Assembly: GCA_035415725.1 (NCBI GenBank)
Contig: DAOOGN010000026.1
Coordinates: 1 to 41,093, forward strand
DNA length: 41,093 bases
Reading direction: 5' to 3'
Source: DSWT01 sp035415725
Lineage (GTDB): Bacteria > Chloroflexota > Anaerolineae > B4-G1 > SLSP01
Position 1 is the first letter of the stretch; each line of letters opens with the position of its first letter. The notes below the pieces were generated by a model. It saw nothing but the letters and a program-made list of their open reading frames with translations, did no database searches and had not been told where the DNA came from. Of this stretch, positions 17,821 through 24,779 are shown piece by piece. Both the position numbers and the translations under genes were made by a program.

Positions 17821-19248
17821 CTACCCCTTCTTCAGCGCCTTGAGCGTTTCCGCCTCAGGGCGCTTCTTGTAGAACTCGTCCAGTGGATAGCAACCGGAGA
17901 CCAGACCCAGGCGCGGCGCGGTCGTGCAATCGCTGAAGGTGCGGCAGAGGCGCGTGCGTTGTAAGGGCCGCCCGGCTAAAACATCGGCAGGCATCTCAGG
18001 ATACGCCAGCACCATCCGTCCCAAGCCCACAAAGTCGGCCTGCCCACTGCGGACGACGTACTGCCCGATGTGGGGCAGCCACTCCTGCGTGTATGAGTAC
18101 CCCGATCCCACGAACAGCAAGTCCGGGCGATGCTGTTTGAGCTGCCGGACGACGGTGATATGGCGGGCCACACCCACGAGCGGATCCTCCGGCGGCTGAT
18201 AACCGTCGGAAGGCGGGAAGAGCGCCGGGCGCTGGATGTGGGGGACGTAATACGGGCTGCCCATCGTGATGCACACCAGCTCGATGTCCAGCTCGGCGAG
18301 CAAATCCAGGAAGGCGTAGGGTTCGGTCAAATCGTACCCCACACCGGAGCCGTCGCCGCCGAAAGCGTAACGATAGGGCTTCTCAAAGAGCGCAGGTTCC
18401 CCCACCCCATCCGCGCCGGGCTGGAAAGGGACGAAGTCGATGGCGCTGAGGCGCACGCCGATACCCAGTCCCGGCGCTTCGGCGCGGATGCCCGCCACGA
18501 TCTCGCGCAGGAAGCGCGTACGATTCTCGAAGCTGCCACCGTAGCGTCCGGGGCGGTCGCCGGCGCTGAGAAACTCGTGGCCCAGGTAGCCGTGGCAGTG
18601 CTTGATGTCCACGAAGGCATAGCCCGCCTGTTGCGCCAGCTTCGCCGCCCCCACAAACGTCTCGACGAGCCGCGCGATGTAGTCATCCGTGATGACGGGA
18701 TAGTCGGCGGCGATGCCAAACTTCGCGTCCAGTAAAGGATGGTGGTAGAGAATTTTCGGCTCCAGCTTTGTCTTGATGTTGGGCCGCGCGAAGCGTCCGG
18801 AGTGCGTCAGTTGCAGGCCGATCAACAGATCGTCGCTGGTGTCAAAGCGCGCTTCGTGCTCATGGACCAGCATCTCCCGCAATGCCGCCAGGTCGCCCAC
18901 AGTCTGCGGCGTAATCAGCAACTGGTTGGGGTTCGCGCGTCCATCGTGCTGCACAGCGACGGCCTCCCCACCCCAGATCAACTTGGCGCCACTCATCCCG
19001 AAGCGCTGCCAGCGGCGGACGGTCAGGTCGGAAGGTCGCCCATCCGCCGTCCCGTCCCACCCTTCCATCGGCAGAATGCAGAAGCGGTTGCCGATGATGA
19101 ACCCATCCTTCAGGGGGTAGGGTTGGGCCAACGGCGCGTCGGGGCCGGTCGCCAATTCGGCGTCGAAGCCCAACTCGATGCCGGAGGCGTCCAGATACGC
19201 CTGGAACGCCTCGGCAGTTTGCAACGTTGCCAGACGACGATAAGCCAT
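17821..19248 (-). CDS. Old Yellow Enzyme family NADH:flavin oxidoreductase
   Basis: From ATG 19248 (GGGAGGAG upstream) the protein has 475 residues, long for a single-domain OYE. It is an FMN TIM barrel: NRFCILPMEGWDG near residue 55, LIGLQLTHSGRFARP, DIKHCHGYLGHEFLS (substrate-binding His pattern), GRYGGSFENRTRFLREIV and LFVGSGYSY, then VGLGRMVLAYPEMP (phosphate site). A Cys-containing tail (LCRTFSDCTTAP...SGCYP) recalls the segment that binds an iron-sulfur cluster in 2,4-dienoyl-CoA and trimethylamine dehydrogenase types, though the spacing is atypical. The family reduces activated C=C bonds or related substrates with NAD(P)H. It lies downstream of a fumarate-reductase-type flavoprotein and an alcohol dehydrogenase on the same strand. 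The substrate is unknown. Confidence 0.9.
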   Translation of the reverse strand: MAYRRLATLQTAEAFQAYLDASGIELGFDAELATGPDAPLAQPYPLKDGFIIGNRFCILPMEGWDGTADGRPSDLTVRRWQRFGMSGAKLIWGGEAVAVQHDGRANPNQLLITPQTVGDLAALREMLVHEHEARFDTSDDLLIGLQLTHSGRFARPNIKTKLEPKILYHHPLLDAKFGIAADYPVITDDYIARLVETFVGAAKLAQQAGYAFVDIKHCHGYLGHEFLSAGDRPGRYGGSFENRTRFLREIVAGIRAEAPGLGIGVRLSAIDFVPFQPGADGVGEPALFEKPYRYAFGGDGSGVGYDLTEPYAFLDLLAELDIELVCITMGSPYYVPHIQRPALFPPSDGYQPPEDPLVGVARHITVVRQLKQHRPDLLFVGSGYSYTQEWLPHIGQYVVRSGQADFVGLGRMVLAYPEMPADVLAGRPLQRTRLCRTFSDCTTAPRLGLVSGCYPLDEFYKKRPEAETLKALKKG

Positions 19249-19333
19249 GCTGTCTCCTCCCGAAATGATAGCGCACACAACCGCGTGGGATTTCTACGGC
19301 CGAGAGCGCCGAGTGTGCCAGGATTGATGCTAT

Positions 19334-19352
19334 TTCTCTGCGCCCTCAGCGT
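19334..19352. repeat. CTCTGCG-CCTCAGCG short repeat
   Basis: TTTCTCTGCGCCCTCAGCG matches the block at 24347-24365 (TTTCTCTGCGTCCTCAGCG) with one difference. It lies between the flavoprotein stop and the OYE start. Related in style to family A. Confidence 0.5.
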
Positions 19353-19359
19353 TTAAGTT

Positions 19360-21345
19360 TCATGCCCCTGGTAGCCGGTCGTAGATCTCCCCTTCTCTAA
19401 ACCGCGCCCACGCCGTCTCGAACCACGCATCAGGCTTGGGCAGTGGACGGCAGGGAACCCACGAGTTCGTGACCGTCCCATCGGGCGCGACGACCGTTTC
19501 CAGCACTTTCTCACGGAACGAAGTATCCTCCGGGGTGATGCGCCACGTATCGCCCCATTGAGCGTGAAGAGGCACGCCTGCGGGATCCACGGCGATGGAT
19601 GACCCTCGACTGCCCATGCCGCTTTCTAACGCGAAGAGGATCGCTTCCAGGTAAACGGCGTGCGCGAAGCACAATTGCCGGTTACGCAGCGACTCGGTCA
19701 GGTTGGTGGGATCGACGCCCTGCGCGACGCGCCGGTATTGCACCCACGCTTCAGGAACCGCCTTACGCAGTTCCGCGAGCGAGCGAATATGCGCCCCCGC
19801 CCGGCTCATCCGCGACTGGAACTCCAGCCGTTCCGCTTGCCAGTCTAGCGCCGGTCCCACGGCGGACAGCGACGCCAGCAACGCTCCCACCGCCTGCTCG
19901 ACCACGGGCATCGCGGCGGCCTCGTCCAACGTCCATCCATGATAACGGTTGGCGATGTACTCCGCCGCGCGGAATCCGCCGACCTGCCCGGCGTTGAGCG
20001 CCGAGCCGCCGGGGCGGTAAACACCGTGCGAGCCGTTGACCTCACCAAGCGGAAAGAGGTGCCTGACGTTGACCGATTCCCACCACAGGTTGCCCGCCAG
20101 CCCGCCGTTGTTGTGCTGCGCGCACACGGCGATTTCCAGCGGTTCTTGCGCAATGTCGATGCCGTGATCGAGATACAGTTGGATCGCGCCGGGATTCATC
20201 TTCTGCAAGCGCGCCAGCGGCGTCTCCAGCAGCGCCTCGGAGCGCGTGAGATAGGTGCGCGCTTCGTCGCTCAAGCCCTCGAAGCGGAAGCCCGCCGGAT
20301 TCTCACGGAAGTCAAGGAAGACGCGGCGGCCCTTGAGCACGGTTTCGATGTAGACGAGAATGTCCACCATCGACGAACCGCCGGCCACCTTGCGCGCGTC
20401 GAAGGGCCACTGGTAGCCTTTGAGGAACACCAGCGCATTCATCTCGTCCACCGAGTCGAAGTATTCCGGCATGAACTCGCGCGCGTCGCTCACACCGTCC
20501 GCCTCCGTGCTGATGAAGCGCGGAATCACCTGCATGTACGTGCCGGAGACGTTCCAGCGGAACTGGATCGACGCCAGGCCATACTGCGACTCGGGTAAAC
20601 TTTGCGCCTTCGCGCCCGCCAGCAGCGCCAGGCCAATCGCGCCGGTATGCACGTCTGGATAGACGCTGGTTTTATACAGGCCGCCCGGCCCGCCCACGGC
20701 GAAGATGACATTCTCCGCCAGGTAGGCTTCCAGGTTCTCGGCGGCATCGAGGGCGAGCGCACCGATCACACGTTTAGACCTGTCAGATTTCGGAAAATCC
20801 GACAGGTCTTCATCGAGTGTCAGGAGTTGCACTACATTGCGCCCCTCGCACACGGGGATGTCCAACTCGCGCACGCGACGGATCAGCGCGCGGCACATCT
20901 CCCGCGAGGTGTACGGTCCAATGGACGTGGCGCGCTGGCGCGGATCGTGATCCGTCTTGTAGCCGACGAACTGCCCGTAAGCATCGCGGGGAAACGGCAC
21001 GCCCAGGTTCACCAAATGGATGAATGCCCGTACCGACAGGCTCGCTTCGACAAGCGCCAGGTCGCCGTGTATACTGCCGCCCGCGAAGTACGTCTCCGCC
21101 ATCACCGCCGGCGCATCGGTGTCCTCGCCGCATAGCGAGAGTTTGTAGTACGTCTGCTTGTCGCTGCCGGTGTTGATGGAGGTGCCTTTATTCAGTCCCT
21201 CACTGAGGACGAGCACATCTTCCACGCCGTTGGCGCGCAGTTGCACCGCAGCGTTCAATCCCGCCGCCCCACTGCCGATGACCAGGGTGTGAACACGGGT
21301 GAGGGGAATTGTTTTCTCTGCAATCGTTACAATCTCTTCTTGCAT
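19360..21345 (-). CDS. FAD-dependent oxidoreductase, fumarate reductase/succinate dehydrogenase flavoprotein type
   Basis: A 661-residue cytoplasmic flavoprotein. The N-terminal dinucleotide fold is HTLVIGSGAAGLNAAVQL (residues 19-36). Later comes IFAVGGPGGLYKTS with the FAD-contacting Gly pattern, and near the C-terminal half HNNGGLAGNLWWESVNVRHLFPLGEVNGSHGVYRPGGSALNAGQVGG, the closing FAD motif of this family. Members reduce or dehydrogenate C-C bonds of acids, steroids or keto compounds. No haem or iron-sulfur partner is present here, but an OYE gene follows 111 nt downstream and a zinc alcohol dehydrogenase precedes it by 86 nt. Oddly, residues about 179-191 (EDLSDFPKSDRSK) are encoded by a palindromic repeat. 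SD is weak (GGAAAG, 11 nt). Confidence 0.88.
   Translation of the reverse strand: MQEEIVTIAEKTIPLTRVHTLVIGSGAAGLNAAVQLRANGVEDVLVLSEGLNKGTSINTGSDKQTYYKLSLCGEDTDAPAVMAETYFAGGSIHGDLALVEASLSVRAFIHLVNLGVPFPRDAYGQFVGYKTDHDPRQRATSIGPYTSREMCRALIRRVRELDIPVCEGRNVVQLLTLDEDLSDFPKSDRSKRVIGALALDAAENLEAYLAENVIFAVGGPGGLYKTSVYPDVHTGAIGLALLAGAKAQSLPESQYGLASIQFRWNVSGTYMQVIPRFISTEADGVSDAREFMPEYFDSVDEMNALVFLKGYQWPFDARKVAGGSSMVDILVYIETVLKGRRVFLDFRENPAGFRFEGLSDEARTYLTRSEALLETPLARLQKMNPGAIQLYLDHGIDIAQEPLEIAVCAQHNNGGLAGNLWWESVNVRHLFPLGEVNGSHGVYRPGGSALNAGQVGGFRAAEYIANRYHGWTLDEAAAMPVVEQAVGALLASLSAVGPALDWQAERLEFQSRMSRAGAHIRSLAELRKAVPEAWVQYRRVAQGVDPTNLTESLRNRQLCFAHAVYLEAILFALESGMGSRGSSIAVDPAGVPLHAQWGDTWRITPEDTSFREKVLETVVAPDGTVTNSWVPCRPLPKPDAWFETAWARFREGEIYDRLPGA
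20776..20809. repeat. Palindromic repeat inside the flavoprotein reading frame
   Basis: AGACCTGTC (20776-20784) pairs perfectly with GACAGGTCT (20801-20809). After one mismatch GATTT pairs with AAATC, leaving a 4-nt loop. Similar CCTGTCA/TGACAGG palindromes occur between genes (31081-31104). Here it is translated without breaking the frame, adding about 13 residues. Confidence 0.85.
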
Positions 21346-21375
21346 CGCTCTGTTCTTTCCAGGATTGTTTTTCTA

Positions 21376-21418
21376 TCAGCAGATTACTCCGAAGGCAAAA
21401 ATCCGCTTAATCTGCTGA
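21376..21418 (-). terminator. Hairpin between alcohol dehydrogenase and flavoprotein genes
   Basis: TCAGCAGATTA (21376-21386) and TAATCTGCTGA (21408-21418) form a perfect 11-bp stem with a 21-nt loop. The distal arm belongs to the TTGTCAGCAGAT repeat also seen at 3792. It may attenuate or process the polycistronic transcript; there is no T-run, so true termination is doubtful. Confidence 0.45.
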
Positions 21419-21431
21419 CAAATGTGCCGAC

Positions 21432-22472
21432 TCAAAACCGGTCGATCACCGACACGCCAATCTGCGCGAACTGCCCCATCGCCATCAGCTCATCAATCGA
21501 TTCTTCGAGCGTCACCGTTTTGCGGATGAGTTTCTGCGGATCGAGTTTGCCCGCGACGATCATATCCAGCATCGCGGGATAGGCGTGCGCCTGCATCCCG
21601 TGGCTGCCGAGCAGTTCCAGTTCCCAAGCGATGACGAGGTTCATCGGGATGAGCGCATCCTTGTAATCCGCCACCATCAGCCCCACCTGGACGTGGCGAC
21701 CGTGCTTGCGCAGGCTCAACACCGAGTTGCGGCACGTCGTCGCACTGCCGAGTGCATCCAGCGAGACATGCGCGCCGCCGCCGGTCAAGTCGCGGATGCG
21801 CTCGATCAGGTACGGTTCCGCGCGCGCGTTGATGACATAGTCCGCGCCGATGCTCTGCGCGAAGGCCAGCGTCTCGTCCTTGATGTCCACGCCGATGACG
21901 CCCGCGCCCAGCGCGTGCGCGATCATGATCGCCGCCAGCCCCACCCCGCCGCAGCCGTGGACGACGACCCACTCGCCCGGTGCGGTCCGCCCCTGCTCCA
22001 CCACAGCGCGGAACGATGTACTGAAACGGCAGCCCAGGCTCGCCGCCGCGACGAAGTCCAGCGCATCGGGCAGGCGCACCAGGTTCACGTCGGCGTGCGG
22101 AATCGCCACGTACTGGGCGAACGATCCCCAGGCGGTGAAGCCGGGCTGAAAGTAATCGTCGCAGATGTGCTGGTTGCCGGCGAGACACTGCGGGCAACGT
22201 CCACACCCCACAGCGAAGGGCACGGTCACGCGGTCGCCAGGCTGCCAGCGACGCACTTCCGCACCGACAGCTTCCACCACGCCCGCCAGTTCGTGGCCGG
22301 GGACGTGCGGCAGGTGGATGTCGGAGTCGTGCCCCATCCAGCCGTGCCAGTCGCTGCGGCAGATGCCGTTTGCTTCCACCCGCACGACGACGCCGTCAAG
22401 CGCGGGCATGGGATCGGGGACGGTTTGAATGGTTGGCAGTTCGGCAAAAGCAGTGTAAAGCACGGCTTTCAT
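21432..22472 (-). CDS. Zinc-dependent alcohol dehydrogenase (MDR family)
   Basis: From ATG 22472 (GAGGAG eight bases upstream) it is 346 residues, the usual MDR length. An in-frame ATG at 22601 would add 43 residues encoded by a dispersed repeat and is rejected. The catalytic zinc ligands are C38 (NGICRSDWHGW), H60 and E61 (VPGHELAGVVEAVG). The structural zinc site is C90, C93, C96, C104 (GCGRCPQCLAGNQHIC). The NAD(P)-binding motif is VVHGCGGVGLAAIMIAHALGAGVIGVDI. It oxidises an alcohol or polyol to the carbonyl in the cytoplasm. It is the first of three minus-strand redox genes (then flavoprotein, then OYE), suggesting stepwise oxidation and reduction of one substrate; this is inference. Confidence 0.92.
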   Translation of the reverse strand: MKAVLYTAFAELPTIQTVPDPMPALDGVVVRVEANGICRSDWHGWMGHDSDIHLPHVPGHELAGVVEAVGAEVRRWQPGDRVTVPFAVGCGRCPQCLAGNQHICDDYFQPGFTAWGSFAQYVAIPHADVNLVRLPDALDFVAAASLGCRFSTSFRAVVEQGRTAPGEWVVVHGCGGVGLAAIMIAHALGAGVIGVDIKDETLAFAQSIGADYVINARAEPYLIERIRDLTGGGAHVSLDALGSATTCRNSVLSLRKHGRHVQVGLMVADYKDALIPMNLVIAWELELLGSHGMQAHAYPAMLDMIVAGKLDPQKLIRKTVTLEESIDELMAMGQFAQIGVSVIDRF

Positions 22473-22498
22473 CAATGTTTCTCCTCTAAAAAGAGCTA

Positions 22499-22613
22499 CA
22501 GAGCACCCAGAGTTCACAGAGAAAAACTCAAATTCTTTGTGTCCTGCGTACCCTTCGCGGTGAAAAGTTTTCATCCCACCGCTGGTGAACCGCCGGTTCA
22601 TGTGGAATTCCTC
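22499..22613 (-). repeat. Dispersed repeat family A, copy 2 (5' leader of the alcohol dehydrogenase gene)
   Basis: Matches 8761-8890 over about 115 bp with scattered differences and lies 27 nt upstream of the dehydrogenase start, in the same orientation to the gene as copies 1 and 3. Confidence 0.85.
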
Positions 22614-22671
22614 GGCTTGCGAGTACGAAGTAGCCTCGCGGCGAAAATCTGCCTCCCAATCCTATGAGTTG

Positions 22672-23301
22672 TTACATAGCTGCATCACGCCGCCGCAGAT
22701 CACGGATAGCCGGAACGCCCTGGATCATCGGGATAATCAGGATCACGCGCGCGAGCAACCCTCCCACGCCAGGGTCTACGCCGTTCGTCGCCGATGACAC
22801 AAGCCCCAAGATGCCGTCCAGCGCAAAAATCGCAATGGCTAGAATAAGAGCTATCGACGACCGTCTCCTGACAAAGAAGCCCAGGAGTAGAAACACTACT
22901 CCGAAGATGATCGAGAAGAGGCCAATGCCGAGAGCTTGCAAGAATTCAATCTGAAAAAGCATGGCGAGCACACCTAACACAAGATTCAAGCCGGCGACAA
23001 AAAATACCATTCCATAAGCATTCTTCAAACGACTCTCAGGATCGGATGAAGAACCCGGCAACGGTTGCCCATTACGCAAGACCTGTAACTCTACACTGAA
23101 CAATTTCTGTACAAGCTGAACACTCAACGCGGAACCATCCGGCAACGTAAACTGTTGTCCCACTTTGAGTTCTTTCTGGCCTGATAACGTGCCGATCACT
23201 TGATCGTCAAATTTTATGGTAATATCTTTCCACGCTCCCTTCCAGGAAATTTCCAACTGCTTCGGACCACCGGGTTCTAAGGCATACATTTGTTTTGGCA
23301 T
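22672..23301 (-). CDS. Small membrane protein with N-terminal soluble beta domain, unknown function
   Basis: A 209-residue protein with an excellent SD (AAGGAGG, 5 nt). Residues 1-90 are predicted soluble and strand-rich (KQLEISWKGAWKDITIKFDDQVIG...LPDGSALSVQLVQKLFSVELQVLRNGQPLPG). They are followed by four hydrophobic helices (MVFFVAGLNLVLGVLAMLF, FLQALGIGLFSIIFGVVFLLLGFFV, IALILAIAIFALDGILGLV, LLARVILIIPMIQGV). The first domain reads like a pleckstrin- or FHA-like sandwich, but I cannot name the family. It stands alone between repeats; no functional link to the flanking oxidoreductases is evident. Confidence 0.8.
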   Translation of the reverse strand: MPKQMYALEPGGPKQLEISWKGAWKDITIKFDDQVIGTLSGQKELKVGQQFTLPDGSALSVQLVQKLFSVELQVLRNGQPLPGSSSDPESRLKNAYGMVFFVAGLNLVLGVLAMLFQIEFLQALGIGLFSIIFGVVFLLLGFFVRRRSSIALILAIAIFALDGILGLVSSATNGVDPGVGGLLARVILIIPMIQGVPAIRDLRRRDAAM

Positions 23302-23349
23302 CTTATCCTCCTTAATAATTAGATTAATTAGATTCGGCTTTGGTTTTTG

Positions 23350-23403
23350 CCACGGATGACACAGATTTCACTGATTGTTTATATTTTTCGTGTCAATCCG
23401 TGG
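23350..23403. repeat. CCACGGAT...ATCCGTGG palindromic repeat
   Basis: CCACGGAT-GACAC (23350-23362) pairs with GTGTC-A-ATCCGTGG (23390-23403), a 13-bp stem with one bulge and a 27-nt loop. It lies in the 164-nt gap between the SDR stop and the membrane-protein start and could act as an mRNA 3' structure. Confidence 0.6.
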
Positions 23404-23465
23404 AATCCTGTACTGGTCAACAAGATGTTGGACACGCGGCTAAATTCGTTCCCACCGCTGATTTT

Positions 23466-24245
23466 TTACAGCCGCTGCAACGTCATCCCGCCATCGACCA
23501 TGATAACCTGTCCGGTCGAATACGGGAAGTCGCCGCGCACGAGCGCCGCTACGGCCTTGCCGATGTCGTCGGGGTAGCCCCAACGTCCTTGAAGGGTCGC
23601 ACCGGCGGCAATGAGCTTGTCATACTTTTCCTGCACCGTCGCCGTCATGTCGGTCTTGATGAGGCCGGGCCGCACTTCGTAGACGGGGATGTCGAACTCG
23701 CCCAGGCGCGCCGCCCAGAGCATCGTCGCCATGCTGACGCCGGCCTTCGAGAGGCAGTACTCGCCCCGGCTCACCGAGGCCACGCTCGCGGAAGTGGACG
23801 AGATGTTGACGATGCAACCGGTGAAGTCGGGCGCGGCACGCCGCTGGGCGATCATCCAGTTGGCGACGGCCTGGGTGAAGAAGTACGGTCCCTTGAGGTT
23901 GATACCCATCACCCAATCGTAGCTTTCCTCGGTGGCTTCGAGGATGTCGGCGCGGACTTTGGGGGCCACGCCGGCGTTGTTCACCAACACGTTGAGCCGC
24001 CCGAAGCGCTCCTCGATCTCGTCGAGCGCGCGCCGACGCGCCTCGCGGTCGGTGACGTCGGCGCGGCAGTAGAGAACTTCCGCGCCTTGTTCGCGCAGTT
24101 CATTCAAGGCCGCGATGACCACCTCGTCCGGGTGAATGTCCATCACCGCAATGTCGCACGGCGCGAGGGGGTCTGAGGCCAAGGCCAGCGCAATTCCCAA
24201 TCCGATGCCACGTCCTGCGCCGGTAATGAGTGCTACTTTTTTCAT
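23466..24245 (-). CDS. Short-chain dehydrogenase/reductase (SDR, FabG-like)
   Basis: A 259-residue classical SDR with GGAGG seven bases before ATG 24245. The cofactor motif TGAGRGIG is at 8-15, and VLVNNAG at 86-92. The catalytic set is S150 (NISSTSAS), Y163 and K167 (YCLSK), with a C-terminal GQVIMVDGGMTL typical of 3-oxoacyl-ACP reductase-like enzymes. VMDIHPDE after strand 2 places an Asp where NAD(H)-preferring enzymes have one. It oxidises or reduces a hydroxyl/keto group; the substrate is not deducible. It is transcribed on the same strand as the redox genes to its left but separated from them by the membrane-protein gene and repeats. Confidence 0.92.
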   Translation of the reverse strand: MKKVALITGAGRGIGLGIALALASDPLAPCDIAVMDIHPDEVVIAALNELREQGAEVLYCRADVTDREARRRALDEIEERFGRLNVLVNNAGVAPKVRADILEATEESYDWVMGINLKGPYFFTQAVANWMIAQRRAAPDFTGCIVNISSTSASVASVSRGEYCLSKAGVSMATMLWAARLGEFDIPVYEVRPGLIKTDMTATVQEKYDKLIAAGATLQGRWGYPDDIGKAVAALVRGDFPYSTGQVIMVDGGMTLQRL

Positions 24246-24310
24246 CCTGCTTCCTCCGTTTCCTGGAAATAGTTCATTAGTACAAGATTTACGCCAACAG
24301 GTGCCATTTT

Positions 24311-24378
24311 ACCACCAAGTATGCAGAGAACGCAAAGATGTGGCGATTTCTCTGCGTCCTCAGCGACCTCTGCGGTGG
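24311..24378. repeat. ACCACCAAG...CTCTGCGG-TGG dispersed repeat upstream of SDR
   Basis: Contains GCAGAGAACGCAAAG and, inverted, CTCTGCGTCCTCAGCG followed by ACCTCTGCGGTGG. The outer CCACC/GGTGG parts can pair. Shares a block with 19334-19352. Together with the adjoining MITE it fills most of the 534-nt gap between SDR and the restriction enzyme. Confidence 0.55.
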
Positions 24379-24399
24379 AAAAACATTGTCATTGCGTAT

Positions 24400-24649
24400 C
24401 TATTCAGGCCAGTCAACCTGACGAAGCCACTTATTCCCTATGCCAGGTTTGGCGTAGACTTTGGTAGGCCAGGTGCTTCTGTATGACAAGATATGCGTGT
24501 TTCTATAAGCCCATCCCCCCTGCCCCCCCAGGCAGGGGGATTTTGGGAGGGGGGTTGGGGAATGAGAGGGTCAGCACCTGCCGAAGGGGTAACCTATTAT
24601 GTGCCCTCCCCAAAGTCCCATTTGCCACCTGGCAAGGGTGGCTGAATAG
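24400..24649 (+). mobile_element. MITE-like element family B, complete copy 2 (250 bp)
   Basis: Bounded by CTATTCAG (24400-24407) and CTGAATAG (24642-24649). It shares long blocks with 8993-9249: GGCCAGTCAACCTG, CTTATTCCCTAT, GCGTGTTTCTAT, AGCCCATCCCCCCTG and CATTTGCCACCTGG. No coding capacity. Confidence 0.8.
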
Positions 24650-24729
24650 TTACCCCCCCGCTAATGCTTACCAGGGATCGTCAGATCCCGGCATAGCGTA
24701 CAAGAACCACCTTCCATTATACCCCCTTG

Positions 24730-24738
24730 TGCTATAAT
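24730..24738 (+). promoter_or_regulatory. Extended -10 promoter of the type IIG restriction-modification gene
   Basis: TGC-TATAAT at 24730-24738 is a perfect extended -10 element, placing a start of transcription near 24745, about 35 nt before the GTG start. No consensus -35 is seen, which extended -10 promoters tolerate. It lies outside the upstream MITE. Confidence 0.6.
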
Positions 24739-24779
24739 AGAAACACACACCGGCAATAAAAGAAAAGGCTACGAGAACA

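Noticed and set aside
22473..22601. N-terminal extension of the zinc alcohol dehydrogenase
   Set aside because: The 43 extra codons are family A repeat sequence. The downstream ATG has GAGGAG at ideal spacing and gives the normal MDR length.
24483..24737. Plus-strand 84-codon frame upstream of the restriction enzyme
   Set aside because: It lies within the second MITE-like copy and its flank; the peptide mirrors the repeat and has no homology features.
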